Below the pieces are notes generated by a model. It was not told the DNA's origin and searched no databases. It saw only the letters and a program-made list of their open reading frames with translations. Below are positions 20,001 through 32,000 of a DNA stretch of 64,000 nt, piece after piece; position 1 is the stretch's first letter; each line of letters opens with the position of its first letter. The stretch is from Macrosoma leucophasiata. Taxonomy: Eukaryota; Arthropoda; Insecta; Lepidoptera; Hedylidae. The stretch covers positions 2,480,001-2,544,000 of the forward strand of contig JAWQUS010000022.1 of the NCBI GenBank assembly GCA_036365455.1, written 5' to 3'. A program made the position numbers and the translations under genes.

Positions 20001-23000
20001 CAACACCATTAAAAAAACGAAACAAACTACTCGTACAACACATTCATTAAAAATATCAAACAATTATTACTCATCGATAAATGTTACTATAATATTCAGG
20101 ATTATTTGAGCGAAACCTTCAAATGATATAACCTAAATAAATAATAAAAAAATAAATATTTAACTTTCCCCTTATTACTTATGCTTCCCCTCTTATGTTG
20201 CTATGGCTTAACAGGGTGTCATTGTACAATACCACCTATGTACCCATATGACATAACGCAATAAAAAATTTGAATTTGAATTAACGATTTTTTTAATCGT
20301 TTTACGGCTACGGATTCAAGTCCTTAACAGCCAATCTATATTATATTTGCAATATTCTTCATTTTTTACACTAATGAACATCCATATGGAAGATGACGAT
20401 GATTGAATGTTTCCATGTGGAATATGAACGCTCCCACATCCCGTTCTCAATTATTCATATGTCTCCGCAAGTAAGTGACACTGCTGAACATCTCTTTATA
20501 GAAATTTTCCTCTCCAACACCAAGCTTTTACTTGGTGTTTATTATAGCCCTCACCTATCAGTTAATTATTTTTCCTCATTTGAGGGTATACTTGAGGAAC
20601 TCTTGCCTCGCTATAGTCACACTATAATAATGGGTGACTTCAACACCTGTATTTTGAAAAACGACACAAGAGCCTCTCGCTTCAGAAACATAATAAATGC
20701 TACAAATATCACATCCTTCACCTATCTGCGACTCATTTCTTCCCCGGCTGTCAACCTTCTCTTCTTGATTTAATTTTAGTCTCTTCAATTGACTATGTTG
20801 CCAAATACGGGCAATGTCCTGCTGATTCCTTCTCTTACCATGACCTGCTATATGTGTCGTACAAGATCCGCCCACCTAAAGCCAAGGCTAAAATTCTCCT
20901 GCTGCGCAATTTTAGTGGAATGAATATTGACAAACTTCGGGAGGATGCGGCTAGTATTGACTGGTCCGTATTAGACATCGTGGACGATATCAATGATAAG
21001 ATAAATTTGTTTAATTCTCTTATCACTCAGCTGTTTGACGTTCACGCCCCTATTCGGCCGGCCCGAGTTAGACATCTACCAGCACCGTGGCTTACGGAAG
21101 ATATCAGAAAATTAATCACCGAAAAAAATCAAGCTAAGTCTAAATTCAAACAAATTCCTACCGATAAAAATCGCGATAAATATGTCTCCATTAGAAATCG
21201 TTGCAATAAGGTGTGTAGAGACGCACAACGACGCCACATCCATAAATCTGTTTCGATTGGAGACCCTTCAAAAGTTTGGAGGTTTCTAAAAACACTGGGA
21301 ATCGGTTAGTCACGCTTTGATAATTCTTTTCTTCTATCAAATAATATCAATCTTGATTTGCTAAATCTACATTTTAGCTCGTCTACCTGTATTGATGGTA
21401 TTACTAAAGCGAAAACATTAGATCTACTTTCTACTGCTGCCGTTCCCGACTGTCCCTCTTTTTTCTTTGATCAATTCACTGAGCGTGATGTTAAGAAGAA
21501 CATTCTTGCTATTGAATCCGATGCAGTAGGCAGTGACAACGTTAGCCGTAAGATGATCCTTCCTTTATTCTAATTCCTCTTTCTTATCCTTCCTTCCTTC
21601 CTCTTTCTTATCTCTCCTTCATATTCTAATTCCTACCATCACTTCCTTACTCAATTATTCCATTTCCTCTTGTTCAATTCCTTCTTGTTGGAAAAAAGCA
21701 CAGCTCACACCCTTGCCGAAAAAGCCAAACCCAAAATCCATCTCTGAATACCGTCCTATATCGATTCTCCTGTATCCTCCGATAGCTGGTTCATCATCAA
21801 ATAAGCTCCTTGCTATATAAAAACCAACTTTTAAATCCATTCCAGTCAGGGTTCCGACAGGGTCATAGTACGGCTACCGCTCTTGTTAAGATTACTGAGG
21901 ATATAAGGTTTAGAATGGAGCATCAGCAGCTCACCGTTCTGGCCTTATTAGACTTCAGTAATGCATTTAATACAGTAGATTTTGACATCTTGCTTGCAAT
22001 CCTGCGTTCACTTAACATATCTCCGACAGTGGTTGATTGGTTTCATAACTACTTGCATGGTCGCCGGCAGCGTATCCAGGTGGACAATATGTTCTCCACG
22101 TGGTGTGATGTTACTGCTGGCGTACCACAAGGGGGCGTGTTGTCCCCTTTTCTGTTTTCCGTCTTCATTTCATCTGTCAGCCTCAAATTAATTTATCTCT
22201 ACCATCTTTACGCTGACGATCTTCAAATTTACCAACAGACCAACTTGACTGATCTACCACAGACTTTACTGACTATCAACAATGATCTTGACCGTATAGT
22301 AGAATGGAGTCAAGCTTTCGGCCTCCAAGTAAATCCATGTAAAAGCCAAGCCATCATAGTTGGTAGTTCCAGAATTATTTCCAAAATTGACTACGATCAA
22401 CTGCTACGCGTAATAAACAACGTAATATACGCGAAGATTTTTAACTGTAGTCGAAAAAGGTATAGTAACAACCTTTTTCGACTACAGTTAAAAATCTTGG
22501 CGTGATCATGGACAGTTGTCTATCTTGGACCCCGCAAATTACAGAGGTAAGTAGAAAGCTGTTCGCTGCAGTCGGTTCTCTTAAGAGATTGCATAATTTT
22601 TTAATAACTTCCACTAAAATTGCCCTTGCTCGATCTTTACTTCTTCCGATTTTAGACTATGCCGACATATGTTATCTTGATTTGACACAAGAGCACTTAA
22701 ACAAACTTGAGCGCCTTCAAAATCTTTGCATACGGTTCATATTTGGTTTACGCAAGTATGACCATTTTTCTGAATTTCGCTCTCAGCTCAAGTGGCTTCC
22801 TATACGACTCCGCAGGAATACGCATATTCTTTCTCTTCTTTACTGCTTGCTATTTATTCCTCACACTCCTGCCTATCTCAGGGACCGTTTCCAGTACCGT
22901 CATTCCTTAAACAGTCTTACCCTAAGATCTTCCGAAAATCTCCTTCTGAATACTCCTTCCCATTCTTCTTCCTTTGTTGATAATTCTTTCAGTGTAGTTG

Positions 23001-26000
23001 CCGTTCGGCTTTGGAATTCCTTGCCTATTGATATCTGTAGAGCTCAAACTCTGGAGTCATTCAAAAAGCGGCTCTACGCGCACTATTTATCTTCCCTATC
23101 TCCTTCCTAATTTCTTTCTTTCATAGCTTATCATCTACTGTTCATTGCATTTACCTTGATAACTGTCCTTGTATATTATGTTGTTTATATATATAGTTTT
23201 TAGTTTTTAAAGTGTACACCCTACCAACCTACCTATTTTTTTCGACTATCTCTTAAAAGGCTAGGTTGTCTGGAAGAAATTGCTTTAAGCAATAAGACCG
23301 CCTAATTGTACTGTGTCCTTATGTGTTAGTTGTTTCTGTTATTTATGTTTATTTGGTGTACAATAAAGAGTTACTTACTTACTTACTTTATGATAAGATA
23401 GCTCCAGTAAAGTGATGGGCACTTTACTAGGAGTTTTTACGAAGTTTTGGAGGCAACATGAAAAATCACTTTTCACTTCAGAATATCACTTTCCTACACC
23501 CGTGAACGTTATCGAATGCTTTATGATAAAAATCCCACCATTTTTATAAATGGAAACGCGACTATACGCAAAGAAAATAATATCACGCAGCGACACAGCT
23601 CTTTTCCGCGTTCCCGCCAAAACCCCAGTAGAGTCTAATACATAATCTAATACATGGTGTTGCCAGAAAGGTGCAACAATATTGAAAGGTGTTCATCTAT
23701 ATCAAGTTTCAAATGGAACGGGTGGAAGCGTTCCTCCGGCGTAAAGGGAGGATCCTCCGACCAGGCGAGGTGGTAGCGCCTGGCGGGCCGCGGCCCAACG
23801 ATTGACGTTGGGAAGTTGTATATATGCCAAATCTTGAGAAATCTTCGCATGTGCGATGTAATTCGAATGCACGCCATCTATCGTACTAGACAAGTACTGT
23901 AAGGTTTCATTGTATTCCACTAGTTGGCGCCTTAATGTAGTGGACGCTGCAATTTGTTTTTTCATTTCACAACCCTAACAAGTCATCAACGAAAACGCTC
24001 AGTATTTTACACACACATAGGTGCCATGCGTGGTGATGATTGGTGGTAGAGTTCTAGTGATGGAGCTCGCAGGCGTAGGCACCACCGCATTCTGTGCCGG
24101 GAATTACAGGGCCGTACATTACCACCTGACCGGAACACGATAGTGCTGAACACTACCATTTAGCGGCAAGTATATTAGGTAATGCGGTGGTGCCCACGCC
24201 CGCGAGCTCCGTCACTGGTGCTCTACCACCAGTTAACCTACGACGCATATCATTACATGAAAAAACTGTTTTTTTTTACCGCAAAGTTATAAATAAGTTT
24301 TGAGCTGGTGATGCCTCCGCCTGGGTTCCAGAGCATGTCGTTGAGTGGCATAGTCTCCAGGATTTTGGTGCCTGTTTCAATGAGCTCCCTGAATGTTATA
24401 TTCTTTAATTTACCGGCACAGCAGTTGTAGATGGGTATGTCGTCGGTTGGTTGTAGTCTGTGGGAAAATACATTTATCGTTTACTAGAGTGAGTTTATTA
24501 AAGCGACAAGCAAGCAAGCAGTTCACATTGATGTTAAGCGACGACTGCAGGATGTATAAAACGTAACTTCACGCCTGTAATCTCCGAAGGGGTAGGCAGA
24601 GGTAAATGCATACATTCAAGCATAGATGCAAGCACCCACGATTCGCCGGTTACGTTTTGTAACAGGTGGCGAGCCTGTTGACATCTCCGGGCACATTACC
24701 AATCTTCGAGGTACTGGGAAATTTCCAGAAAATGGAAAAATCCCAATAGAACCAGAGATAAAGGACTTAAAACCATTATCTCGGATAACCCCCTACCCGG
24801 GAATCGAACCCAGGACCTCGGCGTAGTAGTAGTGGCCTGCTACCATTAGGCTACCGAGGCAGGTTGTATACTTGTGCCAAATTTCAAGTCTACCAATAGC
24901 TTTTGCGCTAAACCGCGGACGCACAGACTATAGAGCAACACGGGCCACTGGCCGCGGCTGACCGGAGGGGAGTAACCATATGCAGGCTTTCCCCTCTGTC
25001 AATGTACAAGTCACCGAGGTGTTTAAATGTGTGGGAGAAATTGTTTATGTATGTATCTTTACGCGAAGGCGCTAACGGGGTAGGCAGAGAGTGTAGAGCG
25101 CCAGATATCCCGGTCCTGATATACCTCTCGCGCCTCATCATTCTCTTCATACATACACGCCGATACCTAAGACTTTGTTCCATTGTTTATGTATTTTGTT
25201 AAAGTCAAGGTGGCAGTTATAGGTGAGAGTTTTTACTGGTGGTAGAGCTCCAGTGACGGAGCTCGCGGGCGTAGGCACCACCACATTACCTAATATACTT
25301 GCCGCTAAATGGTAGTGTTCAGCACTATCGTATCAGTGTTCCGGTCAGGTGGTAATGTACGGCCCTGTAATTTCCGGCACAGAGGCGTAACACCTTAGGC
25401 CTCAGGAGTGGTAACGCATCTGCATTTTGACCTTTGTCTAAGTGTAAGTGTCTATAGGCTGCAGTCATCACTTAACATCAATGTGAACTGCAAGCTTGTT
25501 GGCCACTTCCAATACTAAAATAAAAATAGACGATTTTTGTTGAGTGTACGTCACACGAATTTCTCCCTGCAATAAATGAGAGACTGTTTTCCATCGGTAA
25601 TAAACGCTATTGCTACTCCCCTACGGTCCGCCGCGGCCGGTGGCCCGTGTTGCTCTATGGGAAAGACAGTCAGATGGACATGGCGAAACTATAAGGGTTC
25701 CTTGTTTACTACGGAACCCTAAAAATAGTGTAAATGTCAGGGTCAATACTTACTTTTGGGTACCCCTGACCCAGGCAGCTGCTATGAAATTCTTGATTGC
25801 CACATCCACTGGTATATAATCCGATATAATGTCCGGGTCTGAGTACATACTTCTTAGGATACCTGTAAATATTTGATTATAGCAGATTTTTTACTTCATC
25901 CAATTCACCTGTTGTGTACACAAAAAATCGAAAATTAATTAAAAAAAATTGATTTAGTTTTCTGTCATTGTATCCAGAATCTTTTACTGGTGGTAGAACT

Positions 26001-29000
26001 CAAGTGAAGGAGCTCGCGGGCCTAGGCACTACCGCATTACCTAATATACTTGCCGCTAAATGGTAGTGTTCAGCCTTATCGTGTTCCGGTCAGGTGGTAA
26101 AGTACGGCCCATAACACCTTGAACCCAGAAGTGGTAACGCAACTGCATTTTGATCTCTGGTCTCTGTGTGGGTGTCTATAGGCTGCAGTCGTCACTTAAC
26201 ATCAACGTGAACTGCATGCTTGTTTGCCACTTTCAAGACATAATAAAAATGTTTTTTGAATTATTTTAAGTCATTGTACCATCAGTTTTTTTTCGGATGC
26301 ATTCCGTTGACACCCTGTATAATAATATACATACCTTTACCACTTGCTACCAGGATACCAGTTGGCCCATTAAAATTCTCAATCCAACCGGGCAAAGGTT
26401 CATTCACGCTGGATACCACTGGAATGAAAAATAAGTTTATAAATTCTACCTCAACAGTCCAGTTGCTATCGATAGATAGCAGTCGTTAAACTTTGTCGGA
26501 GGCTTTCTGGTCGGTTTGAAAACATCCGACAGCGGGTTGGCCACTATCCCGTATCTCCACCAACCCGCATTGGAGCAGCGTGGTGGAGTAAGCCCCAGGC
26601 CTCACCCCAAAAAGGGGAGAGACTCGTGTCCAGCAGTAGGACGTCTCTCAAGGGTTTCCATTATCATTATAGTCCAGTTGTAGTGGTAGCATGCCACTAC
26701 CGCTGGAGTGCTGGGTGATTCACGGATCTATTTTAAATTGGAAATACAGCAATGACAGCAGTATTATAGAAATATACACAATACCTGGAGGTCAAAATGT
26801 AGATCTCTCCTGAGATCTAAATTGGAATAAAACTACCCTTGAGTTTTTTTCCTCAGATTTTTTAAAGATTAATTTCGATGTAAAAGTGCTCTTAAGGAGC
26901 CTAATTATATGAAATAAATGAATAAACTGAATAGGCGATCTACTCGGTTAAGCGATACGGGCGCGGTCGGGTGTGTGATGGGTGACCGCTAGTGGAAAAT
27001 TAAAATGCGCGTTTCCGTGCTTCGGAGGGCACGTTAAGCCGGCGGTCCCGGTTGCTATCGATAGATAGCAGTCGTCAAACCTTGTCGGAGGCTTTATGGG
27101 CGGTTTTAACCCGTACCTCCACCAAACAGCATAGGAGCAGCGTGGTGGAGTTATCTCCAGGCTTCCCTCCAAAAAGGGGAGAGACTCGTGCCCAGCAGTG
27201 GGACATATAATGGGTTGCCATTATTATTATTATGAAGAATTGTTTCTAAATTATATTTAGCGTAAATTCATGCCTGTAAACTCCGAAGGGGTAGACAGAG
27301 GTAAATGTATGCATTCAAGCATACATGCAAACACCCACGACTCGCCGGTTACGTTTTGGCCCATGTAACAGGTGGTGACCCTGTTGCCATCTCCGGGCAC
27401 ACTACCAAACTCCGAGGTACTGGCAAACTTCCGGAAAATGGAAAAAATCCAATAGAACCAGAGATAAAGGCTAAGCCGTTATCTCTGATAGCCCCCGACC
27501 CGGGAATCGAACCCAGGACCTCCGGCGTAATAGTAGTGTCCTGCTACCACTACGCTACTGAGGCAGTTAGAGTTACAGTTATATTTAACGTAAGTACTGA
27601 TAGTGCGGCATTGGTCAAATTTTGATCAAAATGGCTGACAAACGTCATATAGGTAGTGTGTGAAAGAGATAACGCTCTACAGAGCCGAAAACAGTCAAAG
27701 ACTCTTTTCTAAGGTCGATGTGCAATAGTTCTTGCTGGGGATTGTAGAACACCGTGGGCACTCCGCCTAAATTCCATACAAACTCTTAATTTGGTCTCTT
27801 TTACACAGACATCAATCAGTGACGTGTATTTACACGTGCACCTGTGTGCGTGGCACGTAGAGAATACCAAACGTCGCTCATAAGAAGGGAGGAGGTTGGG
27901 TGAGGCGGGGAAATCGGGCGGGACGTTGAAGTGTCAATTCTATAGGTAGTATTATTACATATTCTCTTGCTGTAGAATGGAATGATGAAGTACAGAAGAA
28001 GGTCTCATCTTACCAATAGAAGGTCTGATGATGACCACAGGCAGTTTTCCCTTGTACTCATAAACTACATGCTCTGCCAGTTGTTTGGTAAAGACGTATG
28101 TGTTTGGCAATTCGCCTATGTACCTGGAAAAGAAATGTGACAATAAATAAATAAAATACGCTTACACTCACAGCCCACACTAGGCATAAGATTACACGCA
28201 CAGCCCCACACTAGGCATACGCTTACACTCACCGTCCCACACCAGGCATACGCTTACACTCACATTCCCACATTAGGCTTACGCTTACACTCACCGTCCC
28301 ACACTAGGCATACGCTTACACTCACATTCCCACATTAGGTTTACGCTTACACTCACAGCTCCACACTAGGCTTACGCTTACACTCACAGCCCCCAAACGA
28401 GGCATAACCCTGTTTCGTGGGTCCCGTTATACAACACATACACAAACACCCAGACCCGAAACAAATATCTGTATACATACCATACAAATAATATATTTCC
28501 CGGAACGGGAATTGAAACCGTGAGCCTCGGTTAAAAACGATCGTCACATTCGTCACACACCACTATTAGGGGTCATTACTTATGTCACTTACTTAGAGGT
28601 CAAAATTATTTAACTTCATTAAGGGTTTTTTTTTTTTTTAATATAATAAAAGTGGCAAACAAGCATGCAGTTCACATTCATGTTAAGTGAAGACTGCAGC
28701 CTATAGACACCCACACAATGACCAGAGGTCAAAATGCAGATGCGCTGCCACTCCTGAGGCATTAGGTGTTATGCCTCTGTGCCGGAAATTACAGGGCCGT
28801 ACATTACCACCTGACCGGAACACGATAGTGCTGAACACTACCATTTAGCGGCAAGTATATTAGGTAATGCGGTGGTGCCTACGCCCGCGAGCTCCGTCAC
28901 TGGAGCTCTACCACCAGTATACGAAGTATTATACCAATTCAAGGACAATATATATAGTAGTAGTGGGTTGAAATTCAGGCGTCAAATTTATTCAACTGAC

Positions 29001-32000
29001 GGCCAAATACTCAAACGTCACTTAAATCTAAGTAGGACTTAAAAGTCTTCTGACTTTATAAAACACGTTCAAACGATAGAGATAGCACATTTGGGGGTTG
29101 CTTAAAATTGAGTGACGTTTGAGTATTTGGCTTTGAGAGGTCAAAATCATTGAACTCACTTAGGGGTCAAAACTTTAAGGCTTTCGTCATCCATGTTCTC
29201 GCATATATTCAGGGTGTCCCTCCAGTCCGCGTGAGGAGGGTACATGACCTCCTCTATAGGGTCTCTATTGGTGTTCGCGTAGGATGTTGACACGTGGACC
29301 ATTGACTGGAATAAAAAACTATATTTATAATCGTAATAAAAATAATAATGTCCACCAGACCGGCTTTTATTATGTAATGGAGGTGGCAAACAAGCATGCA
29401 GTTCACATTGATGTTAAGTGATGACTGCAGCCTATAGACACACAAAGACCAAGGTCAAAATAAAAAAAGTGCACACTGCATGCTTGTTTGCCAATTTCAT
29501 TACATAGAAAAAGGTTGATTGCCGTTTAAAATCCAAAACTTAAATGCCACTGAGTGTGACATATTCCACTATCTTATTTATTTATTTATTTATACTTTCA
29601 AGCACAAAAATGTAACATGAGGCGGACTTAATGCTAAGTAGCATTCTCTGCCAGTCAACCTTTGAGTTGTATAGAAAACATAAAAAAGGTGCAGAACATT
29701 GCGAATAATCTAATCTAGTCATAACGACTAAAGATAAGTATAAATAACATTTTTAAAAGTAACAAACACAAGAATACCTATTGTTATATGGAATATACCT
29801 AAATACCTATAAAAATATTTAAATAAATGCAACGAAAAATAGTAAACTCAAAGCAGACATAGCGTGAAGAACATGTAGATAACTGTCACAAATGTATACT
29901 ATCTTGCATGGAACCGAAACGGTATGTGTATAAGCAACCGAGTTACCTCCAAATTTCTAGTTTCCTCTGCCAACTCCATTATCTCTTTAGTGCCGCGCAG
30001 ATTCAGTTTTGCAGCCACTGAGAGATGATCATCAAATCTGCAAAGAATATATATAATAATAATAATGGAAACCCATTATACGTCAGTCTCTCCCCTTTGG
30101 GGGGAGGCCTGGTGCTTCCTCCACCACGCTGCTCCAATGCGGATTGGTGGAGATACGGGTTAGTGGCCAATGCACTGTTGGATATTTCAAACCCATAAGG
30201 CCTCCGACAAGGTTTAACGTCTGCTATCTATCGATAGCAACCGGGACCGACGGCTTGACGTCCCCTCCGAAGCACGGAAACGCGCATTTTAATTTGCCAC
30301 TAGCGGTCATCCATCACACGTCCGACCGCGAGTAGATCGCTTATGATCTACACCAGCCGCGCGGCCATGCGCGCTTCAAGATATTGTCCTTGAATTGGTA
30401 TAATACTTCGTATACTGGTGGTAGAGCTCTTGTGACGGAGCTCGCGGGCGTATGTAGGACCACCACCACCATTATAGTGTTCAGCACTATTTTCTTCCGG
30501 TTAGATAGTAATGTATGGCCCCGTAATAACTATCACAGAGATATAACAATTTAGGTCTCAGGGCTGGCCACACATCTGCATTTTGACCTGTAGTTTTGTG
30601 TAGATGTCTAGGCTGCAGTTATCACTTAACATTAAATTGAGCTGCAAGCTTGTATGCAAGCTTGTATGCCACCTTCTTAACACCAAAAAATGTTGGAATT
30701 AAGTTCTTTATCGCGCGGTACACTGGCTAAGGAAGTTACACTCAGTAGAATAAAAGCCCAACCGCAACAGTTTGTAAGACCTCAAGATACAATAAGTAAC
30801 TTTTGTGTTAATCCTGAACGCTACGCAAAACGTTTGCGAAATAGATGGAGGTGGAACATAATAATTTTTCAAACCGCTGTCAGACAAATACCACCTCAGT
30901 CTGCCCGAGACCACGGAAGCTGAAAAGCGACCGAAACGTCGGGTTCGATTTTAAATAATCATTTTAGTTTAATATGCGAGAGATAAATCCGAAAACGAGC
31001 TTTATTTCAATGAAAGCAGGTCGCGAAATCCTAAGAACATACCTACTATGAAAGGAGTCTAGGCGAGCGTCACGAAAAATCCTCACGACTCTTTTGCTAT
31101 AGTGCGTAGCGCTCGAAGGGGGTAGGCCGAGTATTGGACTTATTACACGGCACGGTATTCAGGGTACGATAGCAAGGGTCAAGGTAGTGTAATAACATTT
31201 AGGGAGTTAGGGCCCTAATTAGGGCGACCGGTGCGTCCCGGTCAAGGTTTTTTCTACCCGCACTTGCGTGAACATAAGACGTGTTTTCGTGTCTCTGTGA
31301 TCGATTGTGAATTAAAATTAGTTTCGGTGCTTTTTAGTGTAAATGGGGACTAAATGCAACGGATGTGATGCCGCTGTATACGATATATGATATATGGAGT
31401 GCTCGAAAGAAACCTGCAAGAAGATATACCACTTGAAATGTGTGGCCATACCGGAGATTAAGTTTGAATCTTTCACGGAGGACTTCAAACGTACCTGGCT
31501 GTGTCCGGAGTGTGTGTGCAACATTCCCAAAACGGATAATTCCAACACTCCGATAAGAGGTAACACCATCATGAACAAGACTTTCACACCAGGAGCCTTC
31601 GTGAACACAGAACGCGGCAGCCGTCAAAAATCCAACGAGATATCAGGTGCAATTATGGACGAGTTACGGATTTTTAGCACGGAAATGTTGTCAAGAATGG
31701 ATGAGCAAAATAAATCGTTCGAAATTCTACAAAATAAACTTAGTAAATCGGAATACGAATTACAAGAACTAAGAAAGGAAATGCGGGTATGTCAAGAAAA
31801 AGTAAATAAAATAGAATTCCTGGAAGATAAAATTGATAAATTGATACAACAAAATACATATCTGGAATTATTACTGAAGAAGGAAGGTAGAGAAGAAAAG
31901 GAGATAGTCCAACAACCCGCAACACAGAACCGCAATACAACACAACTAGAATTATTACTATCCAAAGAAGGTAGAAAAGAAAAGGAGATAGTCCGGCAAC

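Noticed and set aside
23690..23960. LTR retroelement start (GGCGCCAAC as primer-binding site)
   Set aside because: No paired LTR, no gag or pol frame; only a two-copy repeat.
28147..28400. CRISPR-like array of about 32-bp units
   Set aside because: Units are continuous tandem copies of a SINE tail without separate unique spacers, and the genome is eukaryotic.
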